Source: Phycisphaerales bacterium
GTDB taxonomy: Bacteria > Planctomycetota > Phycisphaerae > Phycisphaerales > SM1A02
DNA: 55,093 nucleotides
Direction: 5' to 3'
NCBI GenBank assembly: GCA_028823105.1
Contig: JAPKCC010000008.1
Location: 1-55,093, forward strand
Shown here one piece after another: positions 9,319 through 18,741 of this stretch. Both the position numbers and the translations under genes were made by a program. The stretch's first letter is position 1. Each line of letters starts with the position of its first letter. The notes below the pieces were generated by a model. The model was not told the origin of the DNA. It did no database searches and saw nothing but the letters and a program-made list of their open reading frames with translations.

Positions 9319-9813
9319 TCAATTTTCGGTCCCCGTGTCGACTACGCGTCCCACCATCCGGATCGGGATCTCCGCGATTCGGAGTTGGTTCCAGAGTTCC
9401 AGCAGTACGGGAATACGGTCGGTCGGCCCGACCTCGTCGGCGACGGCGAGATAGAGAACGGTCTCGGGGTCTTCTTCGAGCGTTGCCTGAAGGGTTGGAA
9501 CCACGGCTTCGAGGGCGATCGGCTCTCGATCCAGGAACATTCCGCCGCTTGCATCGAGCGAGAGGGTGCGTGCGGGAGGCGGCGCGGCATCGGTGACCAC
9601 CGCGCCGGCTTCGAGGGGCTTGAGTTCGAGCGGGACGAGTTCGACTCGATCCATCAGGACCATCGCGTAGATGAAAAATGTGAGCAGCAGGAACACCACA
9701 TCGATCAGGGGCGTGAGTTCGACTCGGAAGGGAGGCTCGCTGCGACGGAGCTTCACCCGACGGATGGGAACATCCGAAGGGGCTGCGGCTGGATGGATGA
9801 CTTTTTGTGTCAC
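9319..9813 (-). CDS. ExbD/TolR-family proton-channel subunit
   Basis: A 164-residue protein with a short basic N-terminus, one helix and a periplasmic domain. The diagnostic VELTPLIDVVFLLLTFFIY contains the membrane aspartate needed for proton-driven energy transfer. The periplasmic part ends with the ExbD-like pattern of strands and RIPVLLELWNQL. The start is GTG at 9813, overlapping the STAS gene stop as GTGA, so it is coupled to that gene. No ExbB/TolQ subunit, essential for function in known systems, is nearby; it must be supplied from elsewhere. Confidence 0.88.
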   Translation of the reverse strand: MTQKVIHPAAAPSDVPIRRVKLRRSEPPFRVELTPLIDVVFLLLTFFIYAMVLMDRVELVPLELKPLEAGAVVTDAAPPPARTLSLDASGGMFLDREPIALEAVVPTLQATLEEDPETVLYLAVADEVGPTDRIPVLLELWNQLRIAEIPIRMVGRVVDTGTEN

Positions 9814-10160
9814 GCTTCGAGCTGGAGTGATGCGATGGCGGTGGCGGTGCCGTCATGGAATTCGAAGAGCTTGTCGAGACCGGTCACAAGGATCACGCCC
9901 CAGACCTGGTCGCGGACCGAGCAGACTCGAAGCCTGGCGCCGCCCGCGGCGAGTCGCTTTCGAAGTCGAAGGAGTTGCGCGATGTTGGACGAGTTCAGAT
10001 AGTCAACTTCGGCCAGACTGACGACCATGTCCGGCATTTCGCGGGTTCCCTGCTCGGCGTCCTCGACGATGGTCATCAGCGAGGTCATGTCTTCGCTGAA
10101 GGTTGGTTCCTCGCCGGTTTCGGCAAGGGTGATTTTGTCGGACCATTCATTGAGACTCAT
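9810..10160 (-). CDS. STAS-domain protein (anti-sigma factor antagonist-like)
   Basis: A 116-residue single-domain protein. Motifs VVSLAEVDYLNSSNIAQLLRL and LRVCSVRDQVWGVILVTGLDKLFEF give the STAS fold. The serines in YLNSSNIAQ sit where SpoIIAA-type proteins are phosphorylated. I chose ATG at 10160 because it has GGAG nine bases upstream; a TTG at 10175 would add five residues. It lies 18 bp after the gyrA stop and overlaps the ExbD-like start. No anti-sigma kinase is nearby. It could regulate a sigma factor or scaffold another complex; the sequence does not decide. Confidence 0.85.
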   Translation of the reverse strand: MSLNEWSDKITLAETGEEPTFSEDMTSLMTIVEDAEQGTREMPDMVVSLAEVDYLNSSNIAQLLRLRKRLAAGGARLRVCSVRDQVWGVILVTGLDKLFEFHDGTATAIASLQLEA

Positions 10161-10178
10161 GGGAACATTCTCCAAGGA

Positions 10179-12884
10179 TCAGGATGCAGCTTCGGGATCG
10201 ACCGCGGGTTCGTCTTCTTCGGGTTCGGCCGGGGTCGTCGCACAATCGATGAGCCGGTCATCAGCCTTGAGTTTGACGACTCGCACGCCCTGGGTGTTGC
10301 GGCCGAGCCGCGACACTTCGGCGGCTGACGTCCGGATCATCATGCCCCCTGAGGAGATGAACATGAGGCTGTCTTCGTCGGTCACGCGTCTGACCGTGAC
10401 CACGCTGCCGTTCCGGCCGGAGGTCTTAATGTCAATGCGACCCTTTCCGCCGCGGCTCTGGGGGCGGGCCCCCTCCTCGGCCTGCACCAGGTACTCCTGC
10501 AACGGTGTTCGCTTGCCGTATCCATTGACGGTGACGGTGAGCAGATCTGTATCGTCTTCGGCTCGTACCAGTCCGACGACTTCGTCGCTGCTCGCGAGGT
10601 CGATGCCCTTGACGCCGGCGGCGGCGCGTCCCATCACGCGAGCGTCATTCTCATTGAAACGGATCGCCATGCCGTTGGCGGTGGCGAGCAGGACATGGTC
10701 GTCGCCTCTGGTGAGCTCGACGCCCACCAGTCGATCGCCTTCATTGAGGTTGAGCGCGATGATTCCGCTGCGGTTGACGTTGCGGAAGTCTTTCAGTGAA
10801 GTTCGTTTCACACGGCCTGCCTGCGTCGCGAAGAACAGATAGTCCTCGCTCTTCTCGAAGTCGGCGATGGGGAGGAAGAACCTCGCGGATTCGCCATCCT
10901 TCAGATCGAGCACGTTGGCGATCGAACGACCCTTGCTGGTTCGGCCGGCTTCCGGAATCTGCCAGACTCGGATCTTGAACACGCGGCCGGTATTCGTGAA
11001 GCAGAGTAGGTCGTGATGGGTGCTCGCCGTGAAGACGTGTTCGATGAAGTCGCCTTCTCGTGCGTCGCCGCCTTTGATGCCGACGCCACCGCGGCCCTGC
11101 TGGCGGTAGGTCGCGACGGGAAGTCGCTTGATCCATCCCCCGTGGGTGATGGTGACCGCGACGCGATGCTCCTGGATGAGTTCTTCCATCTCGAAGCCTT
11201 CGGCCTCGCCGTCCTCAATCACCGTCCGTCGAGTGTCTGCGAACTTCTCGCGAATTTCGAGACAATCGGCGCGGATCAGGTCGCGGATGATGCTCTCGCT
11301 CCCGAGAATCGTCTCGTAGCCTTCGATCTCTTCGTGGATCGCACGCAGATCGGCGGCGAGTTTCTCGATCTCGAGGCCGGTCAACTGGATCAATCGAAGG
11401 GCACCGATCGCTTCCGCCTGAACCTTGGTGAGGAGGGCACCGAACCCGCCGTTCACCTCGCGGTTCGCGGCATCGATCAAACGTTGCGGGATGAGTGGTG
11501 CGTACGCATGCTCGGGGGGGATCTGGAAGCGACGTTCCATCAGTCGCTCGATCGCCTCATCCCGCGTCTGGCTTGCTCGAATGAGTCGAATCACCTCGTC
11601 GATGTCGCAGACCGCGAAGATGAGGCCTTCAAGCCTGTGGGCCTGTTGGCGAGCCTGTCGAAGCAGGAACTCGGTCCGGCGTCGGATGACATCGCGGCGA
11701 TGGTCGACCCAATAGTCGATGAGCGATCGAAGGTCGAGCGTCCGTGGCTGACTGTTGACCAACGCGATGTTGATGATCGAGAACGTCGATTGGAGCGGCG
11801 TGTGCTGGTAGAGCTGCCGCTCGACGACGTCGGGGTTGCCACCCTTCTTGAGCACTACCAGGATCCTGGTACGGGCGTCGCGACCGGAGTGATTCCGGAC
11901 GTCGGAGATCTCTGCGATCTTGCCCGACTTCGCAGCGTCGACGATCTTCTCGATCAGGCTGCTCTGGTTCACTTGGTAGGGGATCTCCTCGATGATGAGG
12001 ACGTCCCGACCCTTCTGGATCTCCTGTCGCACGCGTCCGCGGACCATGATCCGGCCGCGGCCGGTGGTGTACGCCTGAGCGATTCCCTGACGGCCCACGA
12101 TGACGCCGCCGGTCGGGAAGTCGGGGCCCGGCACGATCTGGAGCAGTTCGGCGGTGGTCAGATCCGGGTTGTCGATCACCTGGATCACCGCGTCGCAGAT
12201 CTCGCCCGGATTGTGCGGGGGCATCGAACTCGCCATGCCCACCGCAATGCCGCTCGAACCGTTGACCAGCAGGCATGGGAACTTGGCAGGAAGGACGGTC
12301 GGCTCCATGAGCCGTTCGTCGTAGTTGGCCTTGTGATCGACGGTCTCGAACTTGATGTCCTCGAGCATCGCCACCGCGGCCGCGGTCATGCGGGCTTCGG
12401 TGTATCGCATCGCGGCAGGAGGATCGCCTTCGATGGAACCGAAGTTGCCTTGCTTATCGATCAGCAGGCAGCGGGTCTTCCAGTTCTGGCCGAGATTGAC
12501 CAGGGTCGGGTAGATCACCGACTCACCATGCGGGTGGTAGTTACCTGAAGTGTCGCCGGCGATCTTCGCGCACTTGATGTGCTTGCGTCCCGGCGAGAGA
12601 TTCAGATCGTGCATCGCCACGAGGATGCGGCGCTGCGAAGGTTTGAGGCCGTCACGGACATCGGGCAGCGCCCGGTCCATGATGGTGCTCATCGCGTACG
12701 TCAAATAGGAGTCATGAAGTTCGCGTTCGATCTCCAGGTTGACGACACGGCCGACGGCGGCCGCCGTCGGCGCGACGATGCTCGACTCCGAATCCGACGG
12801 AACGCCGTTCGACGGAGTCTCATCCGGGGTGCCATCGTTCTTCGGATCTTCGTTCGAGTCCGGGGTGATCGAGTCTTCACTCAT
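10179..12884 (-). CDS. gyrA: DNA gyrase subunit A
   Basis: A 901-residue type IIA topoisomerase subunit. It cleaves and religates DNA to introduce negative supercoils with GyrB. The catalytic tyrosine lies in [11 protein letters not shown]. The quinolone region reads [12 protein letters not shown]: the Ser equivalent to E. coli Ser83 is kept, but the position of Asp87 is proline. The C-terminal beta-pinwheel carries a GyrA-box-like [13 protein letters not shown], which favours GyrA over ParC. I chose ATG at 12884 (MSEDSITPD); a TTG at 12941 would add 19 residues. There is an acidic extension of about 40 residues before the family start ([19 protein letters not shown]). The STAS, ExbD-like and TonB-like genes follow. 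The 158 bp upstream contain a TAGAAT that may be a -10 box. Confidence 0.96.
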   Translation of the reverse strand: MSEDSITPDSNEDPKNDGTPDETPSNGVPSDSESSIVAPTAAAVGRVVNLEIERELHDSYLTYAMSTIMDRALPDVRDGLKPSQRRILVAMHDLNLSPGRKHIKCAKIAGDTSGNYHPHGESVIYPTLVNLGQNWKTRCLLIDKQGNFGSIEGDPPAAMRYTEARMTAAAVAMLEDIKFETVDHKANYDERLMEPTVLPAKFPCLLVNGSSGIAVGMASSMPPHNPGEICDAVIQVIDNPDLTTAELLQIVPGPDFPTGGVIVGRQGIAQAYTTGRGRIMVRGRVRQEIQKGRDVLIIEEIPYQVNQSSLIEKIVDAAKSGKIAEISDVRNHSGRDARTRILVVLKKGGNPDVVERQLYQHTPLQSTFSIINIALVNSQPRTLDLRSLIDYWVDHRRDVIRRRTEFLLRQARQQAHRLEGLIFAVCDIDEVIRLIRASQTRDEAIERLMERRFQIPPEHAYAPLIPQRLIDAANREVNGGFGALLTKVQAEAIGALRLIQLTGLEIEKLAADLRAIHEEIEGYETILGSESIIRDLIRADCLEIREKFADTRRTVIEDGEAEGFEMEELIQEHRVAVTITHGGWIKRLPVATYRQQGRGGVGIKGGDAREGDFIEHVFTASTHHDLLCFTNTGRVFKIRVWQIPEAGRTSKGRSIANVLDLKDGESARFFLPIADFEKSEDYLFFATQAGRVKRTSLKDFRNVNRSGIIALNLNEGDRLVGVELTRGDDHVLLATANGMAIRFNENDARVMGRAAAGVKGIDLASSDEVVGLVRAEDDTDLLTVTVNGYGKRTPLQEYLVQAEEGARPQSRGGKGRIDIKTSGRNGSVVTVRRVTDEDSLMFISSGGMMIRTSAAEVSRLGRNTQGVRVVKLKADDRLIDCATTPAEPEEDEPAVDPEAAS

Positions 12885-13042
12885 GCGGGTCTTCGAGTCC
12901 CTCTGTAAAACCGTCGAATCCGCGCTCTTCCTTCCTTCCAATGAAGGATGGGAGGGCGAATTCCTGAGTCTTAGATTCTACCTGAAACAGGCCCTCGACG
13001 TGGTCGTCGAAGGCCGAGGAAACCTGCATTCGAGGTTCGATT

Positions 13043-13726
13043 TCAGGGAGCCACGTCAGCCAATGGACGGTCCTGATCGACGGGCGCGAGCATCACCACG
13101 TACTCGATGTTTCCTGGCACGCCTCTTCGCTTCGCAGTCTTGCCGCCGACCAGGGGGGAGGCGGTCGAACCAAGGACCTTCACGCCGAGATCCGGCATCG
13201 AATCGAGCACTTCCCGGAGCACGCGAGGGGCATGTTCCTGAGGCAGGAACCCCTTCTCCAGAAGTCCCTGTTCCTCCTTCCGGACCTCGTAGTGGGGCTT
13301 CACGAGGCTCACGATGCGCCGCGCACCGGCCGGGTCAAGCCAACGCAGGGCGGCGGGCACCGCCAGCCTTTGCGGTGTCCATGCCAGGTCCATCACGACG
13401 AGGTCGACGCCATCTGAAGGCGGTTCCGCATGCAGTGCGTTGGTTCGCTCGCGGACTTCGACCCGCGGATCCTGCCGCAACGGCCAGGCGAGGACCCCGC
13501 GACCCGTCTCGACGGCGATCACGCCGGCCGCACCACGTTGAAGGAGGCAGTCGGTGAAACCGCCGACATTCGCGCCGAAATCGGCGCACCGGAATCCGCG
13601 AACGTCGAGTTCGAATTCGTCGAGTCCGTGTTCCATCTTGAGACCCGCGCGGCTCGCGAACTTTCGTACCGCTCGAGGTGGTTCGCCGACGTCGCTTGGA
13701 TCCTCCGGTGGCGACTGGTCAGCCAT
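13043..13726 (-). CDS. FtsJ/TlyA-type RNA methyltransferase domain protein without S4 domain
   Basis: A 227-residue Rossmann methyltransferase. KFASRAGLKMEHGLDEF, the SAM motif ADFGANVGGFTDCLLQRGA, VRERTNAL, VVMDLAW and VKPHYEVRKEE follow TlyA (2'-O-methyltransferase of rRNA cytidines) in order. The N-terminal S4 RNA-binding domain of TlyA is missing; only a short Pro/Asp/Glu-rich leader precedes the domain. The ATG at 13726 lies inside the end of lpxI (8-bp overlap), so the two are co-transcribed. Substrate is inferred from family only. The SAM-binding motifs look intact. Confidence 0.8.
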   Translation of the reverse strand: MADQSPPEDPSDVGEPPRAVRKFASRAGLKMEHGLDEFELDVRGFRCADFGANVGGFTDCLLQRGAAGVIAVETGRGVLAWPLRQDPRVEVRERTNALHAEPPSDGVDLVVMDLAWTPQRLAVPAALRWLDPAGARRIVSLVKPHYEVRKEEQGLLEKGFLPQEHAPRVLREVLDSMPDLGVKVLGSTASPLVGGKTAKRRGVPGNIEYVVMLAPVDQDRPLADVAP

Positions 13727-14609
13727 CGGCCGAGTCCAACTTGCTCGTCGAAGAGAGTGAAGCGGCGGCATCACCGTCGATGCCGACGATCGCGATGCCT
13801 GCGGCATCGGCGGCCGCGAGGACCTTCGGACGGTCGGCGAGGATGACTTGGCCAGCGCCGACTGCGATGCAGGTGCAACCGGCCTCAGCGGCGTTCCGGA
13901 TCGTACGTTCGCCGATGGTCGGAACGTCCGAGCGGGAGTCGTGGTCGGGTGACGAGGTTTTCAAGAGCGACCATCCGCCACGGGGGCAGAGTTTGCCGGA
14001 GCGGGCGATCATCGCATCGGTTCCCTCCAGGGCCTCCACACTGATCACATCCCGTTGGCGAACCGCGATGGCCTGGCCGATGTCGAGTTCGCTCGTTTTC
14101 TTCAGCAGGGACCAGCCGAAGATCACGTCGCCGATTTCGGCGGCCGTGGGTTGACGCGAGGTGTTGACCCCGACGGTGGCGAGATGGTCCTGAAGATAAG
14201 TGGTGGAGTCCACGAGATTGAGTCCGCGTTCAGCCAAATCGTCGGCGAGGATTCGAAGGAGTGTGGCGGAGCGACGATCGAATCGCAACTTCCGGTACCA
14301 GAGGTAGAACACATAGAGGTCGGGAATCTCCTGGAGCATGTCGAACTTGAATCGACGCCGATGCATCACGTTCTTACCGACTCGTCCGATGAGAATTGCG
14401 TCGTCGCACCTCGCTCGTCGAGCCGCCCGGACCCATCCGGTCGGTCGTAGGAAACCAACCGTCCGAAATTCATCGCACGCCGCAGGGAAGTCGGGCTCGA
14501 ACATGCCTCGCAGGCCGAGACCGATCACCCGTCGTCCAGAGGCGCGGACCCCCTCTGCGGTGAGTCGGGGCAGATCCCCCTGGCCGGCAATGATGGCGGT
14601 CGCGGACAT
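13719..14609 (-). CDS. lpxI: UDP-2,3-diacylglucosamine pyrophosphatase LpxI
   Basis: A 296-residue DUF1009 protein. It hydrolyses UDP-2,3-diacylglucosamine to lipid X in lipid A synthesis, replacing LpxH. The N-terminal domain starts TAIIAGQGDLPRL. GRVGKNVMHRRRFKFD and the C-terminal catalytic domain (AIAVRQRDVISVEALEGTDAMI, then LCPRGGWSLLKTS, VPTIGERTIRNAAEAGCTCIAVGAG) are all family marks. The length fits the family. Its presence implies a lipid A pathway and so a true outer membrane. It overlaps the methyltransferase gene downstream. Confidence 0.92.
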   Translation of the reverse strand: MSATAIIAGQGDLPRLTAEGVRASGRRVIGLGLRGMFEPDFPAACDEFRTVGFLRPTGWVRAARRARCDDAILIGRVGKNVMHRRRFKFDMLQEIPDLYVFYLWYRKLRFDRRSATLLRILADDLAERGLNLVDSTTYLQDHLATVGVNTSRQPTAAEIGDVIFGWSLLKKTSELDIGQAIAVRQRDVISVEALEGTDAMIARSGKLCPRGGWSLLKTSSPDHDSRSDVPTIGERTIRNAAEAGCTCIAVGAGQVILADRPKVLAAADAAGIAIVGIDGDAAASLSSTSKLDSADG

Positions 14610-14641
14610 GCGGGAAGGGTATCCGGCGGCGCTGATCCGAT

Positions 14642-15238
14642 TCAGTTCTTCCCGCCTCCGAGCGGTGGAATGAGGTCGGATTGGTCGAGATCGTGGCCCC
14701 GGTTCTCGATCAGAGCGTGCAGGACCGCGATCGGGTCCCGATCAATGGTGAGCAGTTTCTTGATCGCGGGACGGATGAATCGCTGCTCGATGCCGTGTTC
14801 GATCATCGCGAGCAGAGGATCGAAGTAGCCGTGGTCGTTCACGATCCCGATCGGCTTGTCGTGTTCGGCAAGCACCCGTCCCACCAGCGTTTCGAAGAAC
14901 TCCTCGTAGGTTCCGAGGCCGCCGGGAAGGACAAGAAATCCATCACCCCGTTCGACCATGATTTTCTTTCGTTCCCGCATGGTGTCGACGGTGATCAGTT
15001 CCTCACAACCTTCGAACGCGACCTCGAGATCCGCGAGATGGTCGGTGATCACGCCGATGACTCGACCGCCGGCCCCCGCGCAGGCACGGGCCACGTCGCC
15101 CATCAACCCGGTCGATCCGCCGCCGTAGACGAGGGCGAGGTTCCGGTTTGCGAGTTCCCGGCCGACAATCTCGGCGGTACGGGTGAAGTGGGGATCGAGG
15201 GAGGCGGAGCTCGAACAATAGATCGTCACGGATTTCAT
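14642..15238 (-). CDS. LOG-family (TIGR00730) Rossmann-fold protein
   Basis: A 198-residue protein of the LOG or cytokinin riboside 5'-monophosphate phosphoribohydrolase family. It starts with SVTIYCSSSASLDP and has LVYGGGSTGLMGDVA and the signature LPGGLGTYEEFFE. Bacterial members hydrolyse nucleoside monophosphates such as AMP, but the true substrate is often unknown. ATG at 15238 matches the family start; the open frame continues upstream but is antisense to the next gene. It is divergently oriented to the WecA-like gene and ends 32 bp before the lpxI start. Confidence 0.88.
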   Translation of the reverse strand: MKSVTIYCSSSASLDPHFTRTAEIVGRELANRNLALVYGGGSTGLMGDVARACAGAGGRVIGVITDHLADLEVAFEGCEELITVDTMRERKKIMVERGDGFLVLPGGLGTYEEFFETLVGRVLAEHDKPIGIVNDHGYFDPLLAMIEHGIEQRFIRPAIKKLLTIDRDPIAVLHALIENRGHDLDQSDLIPPLGGGKN

Positions 15239-15299
15239 GGTGGGACAGGGTAACGCACCGATGGGCGGGGGACGAGCGATCGTCCACGAGGCGGATACC

Positions 15300-16445
15300 A
15301 TGAATTGGATGCTCGGACCGACCCTGTTCTCACTCCCATTCGGCTTCCTGATCGCGATGCCCCTCACGGCCTTGCTGGTTCGGGTGGGACGTCGCACCGG
15401 AGCGCTCGATTCCGGCGGCACCGCGGGGCATCGGAAGGAACTCCGGCCGATTCCCAACATTGGCGGCATCGCGATCGCGATCGCCACTCTCGGGCCGTTG
15501 CTGCTGGGCCTTCTCACGCTGACCTTCGCGCCTTCGCTACTCGAGTCGATCAACCTCGGCAACGTGTCAATCGGGACGTTTGCGGATCGTCTGAGTTCGG
15601 AAAAGACCGCCTGGTGGACAATTCTCCTCGGTGGAATCGTGATGCACGCGGTCGGGGTCTACGACGACCGTCGGGCCTTGGGACCGCTCGTCAAATTCTT
15701 CGCGCAACTCGTCGTGGCGACGGTGGTGGTGGTGGTCGGAGAACTGCGTCTCTTCACGGCGCTCGATCTGTTCGGTGGTGCGGGCATCGCCTTGTCCGCC
15801 ACGTTGACCGTCGCTTGGATCGTGGTGATCTGCAATGCGATTAACTTTCTCGACAATATGGACGGGCTTGCCGGCGGCGTCGCAGCGATCGCCGCGGCGA
15901 TCTTCATGGCCGCGACCATCATCAACGGGCAGTGGTTCACCGCCGGGGCCTTCGGTTTGCTCTGCGGCGGGTTGATGGGCTTCCTCATCTTCAACGTCGC
16001 CCCGGCCCGTATCTTTCTTGGCGACGGCGGCTCCCTCGTGGTGGGCTGGATGCTGGCGACGCTCACGATCCGCACCACCTTCGTCGATACCGCCGATCCT
16101 GATTTCGCGCTCGGAAACGCCTGGTACGGCGTGCTGATGCCGGTCGTGGTGCTGGCGATTCCGATCTACGATCTGGTCTCGGTCAGTCTGATTCGGATCC
16201 GGCAGGGGCGGAGCCCGTTGGTGGGTGATCAGCAGCACCTGTCCCATCGTCTGGTCGGGCTCGGGTTGTCGAAACGATCGGCGGTTCTGGTGATCTGGGC
16301 CCTCTCGGCGGCCACCGGGATCGGTGGCATCGTGCTGGGCAGCGTCGAACCCTGGCAGGCGGTGATGATTGGTGCTCAGACGGCAGCCATTCTGCTCGTG
16401 CTCGGTCTGCTGGAAGCGGGCGCTCGGCACCGAGGTCGCGAGTGA
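15300..16445 (+). CDS. Polyprenyl-phosphate sugar-1-phosphate transferase (WecA/TagO/MraY family)
   Basis: A 381-residue, roughly eleven-helix membrane enzyme. It transfers a sugar-1-phosphate (probably GlcNAc-1-P) from a UDP-sugar to undecaprenyl phosphate, starting surface polysaccharide synthesis. Family motifs are IPNIGGIAI, DDRRALGPLVKF, the catalytic NAINFLDNMDGLAGG, RIFLGDGGSLVVGW, and a His-containing segment DQQHLSHRLVGLG like the WecA HIHH motif. The start ATG at 15300 has GAGGCGG seven bases upstream; the frame is open from 15237. The next gene begins in a TGATG junction, so the two are coupled. Confidence 0.9.
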   Translation: MNWMLGPTLFSLPFGFLIAMPLTALLVRVGRRTGALDSGGTAGHRKELRPIPNIGGIAIAIATLGPLLLGLLTLTFAPSLLESINLGNVSIGTFADRLSSEKTAWWTILLGGIVMHAVGVYDDRRALGPLVKFFAQLVVATVVVVVGELRLFTALDLFGGAGIALSATLTVAWIVVICNAINFLDNMDGLAGGVAAIAAAIFMAATIINGQWFTAGAFGLLCGGLMGFLIFNVAPARIFLGDGGSLVVGWMLATLTIRTTFVDTADPDFALGNAWYGVLMPVVVLAIPIYDLVSVSLIRIRQGRSPLVGDQQHLSHRLVGLGLSKRSAVLVIWALSAATGIGGIVLGSVEPWQAVMIGAQTAAILLVLGLLEAGARHRGRE

Positions 16446-18700
16446 TGGGCGCGGCGAGGTCTGATCGTTTGATCGAGCTCGACTCGGTCGAGGACTCGAC
16501 GGCCTCAGAGGCCACCGATCTGAAGCTCGCTTTCCTCCTGACGGCCATCGTCCTGCTCCGCCTGCTGCTTCCGATTACGCCGGATCGAATCTTTGACGTC
16601 GACCCGGGGCAGGTCGCGGGGCCGATGTCGGCGATGGGACCGGCGGCCGCCACCCTGCTTGATGCGCTGCTGATCGGACTGTCTGCGATCACCTTCTGGT
16701 CGGTTGGACGACGGCGGGGGATCGACCTCAAACTCATCGTCGTTCTCTCCCTGCCGCTTCCGGTGCTTGCCTGGCATTCCAACGGAGATTTTCTGCAGAC
16801 CTGGCGGGCCCTCGACTGGTTCGCGGCCGCGACGACCGGTGTGGCGCTCGGTCATCTGGTCGCAGTTCGTCGGGTTCGAGTCGTGGTGCTCGCGATGCTG
16901 CTGGGCGGCATCGTGGTGATGGCAGGTCGGGGTGTGCATCAGGTGGCGATCGAGCATGCCGAGACGGTCTCGTTCTTCGACGCCAATCAGGCCGACATTC
17001 TGGCGGCGCGGGGTTGGCTTGAGGATTCGCCCGCCGCGTTGGCGTTCGAGCGCCGGCTTCGGCAGCCGGAAGCGACCGGTTGGATTGGATTCTCAAACAT
17101 CTTCAGCGGATTCGCGGCCGCTGGATGCATCGGACTTTTGAGCATTGTGGTCGTCTCTCGGCGGAGAGGGCATGAGGCAGGAGGCCCGGTCCTGCTGGGA
17201 CTGGCGGCGCTCACCATGGCCGTGCTGGTCGGGGTGAATGGTTCGAAGGGCGCGATCGCGGCAGGGGCCCTCGGACTGATCGTGATGTGGCTTCTCTTTG
17301 GTTCTTTTGGCTCGAAGTTCCGCGTTCGACCCGGGGTGATCATTTTGGCCGCGAGCGTGGCCGCATTCTTTGCCGTCCTTCTGCGAGGCGGGCTGCCGGA
17401 GTCGTTTCTCGGTGATCGAAGCCTTCTCTTTCGGTGGCACTACTTCCAAGGGGCGTGGGGGATGCTCACGTCCTCACCGCTGGTCGGCGTGGGGCCGGAT
17501 GGATTCCAGGATGCGTATCTCCAACTGAAACCACCCCGCAGCCCCGAGGATGTGGCAAGTGCGCATTCGATGGGCGTTGACTGGCTTGCGTCGATGGGCG
17601 TGGTGGGCATCGCGTGGATCATCGTGGCATGTCGACTGGTTCTTCAACCCACGGATTCCACCACGGAGGATGAGGCCCCAGTGACGACCGGCTTCGTCTG
17701 GACGGCGAGTTGGCGGATCGCGGTCGTGGCGGGCGGTCTGGGATTGTTCGCCATCCAGTGGTTCGTAGAAGCGCCGCTCGAAGTCGATGGGGTGCTTCTC
17801 CGCCTGGTCGCTATCACGATGGGGATGTTCGTCGGTGTGGTGGTCATCGGTCTGCTTGCCGACGTTCCCGGGTCGATGGTCCGGGCCGTTGCGGTGGCCG
17901 CGGCGGTGGTGATCGCGGCGCAGGCGCAGATCGAGATGCTCTTCTGGCAGAGTGGGTCAGCGGCGTTCTGCTGGGCCTTCCTCGCGGTCGCCGGCGGCGC
18001 TGGATGGATCCCGGGAACCGCGAGATCGAACGCACGATCCTCGATTCGGGTTCCGATCGTGGTGACGTGCTTCGCCTTGTTGGCGATCGTGTCGTTATTC
18101 GCAGCCCTCCGCATCGGAATCGCCGACGCCCAGGCACGCCGATCCGTCGCGGACCTGCATCGCGGGTTCGATGACGACCGACCTTTGCCGTCGGCGTCGG
18201 ACCGCCGAGTCGCCGCGTTCGGACTTTCTGCGGGCATCGTCGAGGACGGCGACTGGAACGACGATCGTCGAATCCGCGGCGCGATCCAACAGTTCATGGC
18301 CGCCGGTGAACCAGCAGACGTCGCGGAAGCGCTGAGAATCGCCGACGCTTGGTCCACGGCACGACCGGGTCCGCTGTCCAGTGCGGTACGTGCCTCGATA
18401 CTTCAGGTCGTGGCGAGTGGTTCTGCCGACGCGGAGTCGGACGAAAGAGCGCTGGTGGCCATTGATGCCGCGATCGAGTTCGATCCTTGGGATCCTGCAT
18501 GGCGAATCGCCCGCGCGGAGCGGCTCGCCGATCTGCAACGGTGCGACGAGGCGATGCTGGCCGTCGCCGCTGCTCGAATGCTCGACGAGCAGCGTGCACT
18601 CGACCCGATCGTTCGACTGGGTACGGAGGAGCGACGACGCCTTGACGCGATTGGCGTCAGATGCCGAGCTCGCGGGGCGGACGACGCGCCCGTCGATTGA
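16445..18700 (+). CDS. O-antigen ligase/polymerase-like membrane protein (Wzy_C type)
   Basis: A 751-residue polytopic protein. The central region (NGSKGAIAAG, then RSLLFRWHYFQGAWGMLTSS, PLVGVGPDGFQDAY and, after a loop, SAHSMGVDWLASMGVVG) follows the Wzy_C/WaaL pattern of O-antigen ligases and polymerases, with the catalytic-type His replaced in position by SAHS. The last 200 residues form a soluble, probably periplasmic, alpha-helical region with repeats like TPR. ATG at 16445 overlaps the previous stop by one base (TGATG); GTG at 16442 is an alternative. Paired with the WecA-like gene it should act on a lipid-linked glycan made by that enzyme. Ligase versus polymerase cannot be told from sequence. 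Confidence 0.75.
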   Translation: MGAARSDRLIELDSVEDSTASEATDLKLAFLLTAIVLLRLLLPITPDRIFDVDPGQVAGPMSAMGPAAATLLDALLIGLSAITFWSVGRRRGIDLKLIVVLSLPLPVLAWHSNGDFLQTWRALDWFAAATTGVALGHLVAVRRVRVVVLAMLLGGIVVMAGRGVHQVAIEHAETVSFFDANQADILAARGWLEDSPAALAFERRLRQPEATGWIGFSNIFSGFAAAGCIGLLSIVVVSRRRGHEAGGPVLLGLAALTMAVLVGVNGSKGAIAAGALGLIVMWLLFGSFGSKFRVRPGVIILAASVAAFFAVLLRGGLPESFLGDRSLLFRWHYFQGAWGMLTSSPLVGVGPDGFQDAYLQLKPPRSPEDVASAHSMGVDWLASMGVVGIAWIIVACRLVLQPTDSTTEDEAPVTTGFVWTASWRIAVVAGGLGLFAIQWFVEAPLEVDGVLLRLVAITMGMFVGVVVIGLLADVPGSMVRAVAVAAAVVIAAQAQIEMLFWQSGSAAFCWAFLAVAGGAGWIPGTARSNARSSIRVPIVVTCFALLAIVSLFAALRIGIADAQARRSVADLHRGFDDDRPLPSASDRRVAAFGLSAGIVEDGDWNDDRRIRGAIQQFMAAGEPADVAEALRIADAWSTARPGPLSSAVRASILQVVASGSADAESDERALVAIDAAIEFDPWDPAWRIARAERLADLQRCDEAMLAVAAARMLDEQRALDPIVRLGTEERRRLDAIGVRCRARGADDAPVD

Positions 18701-18741
18701 CGAGATGGGTGCTTCGGGAGGCTTGCTCGCCGGGGCGCGAT

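Noticed and set aside
11013-12548. Long plus-strand open frame across gyrA (511 codons)
   Set aside because: Antisense shadow of a clear gyrA gene in GC-rich DNA; its translation is Asp/Arg/His-rich low-complexity with no domains.
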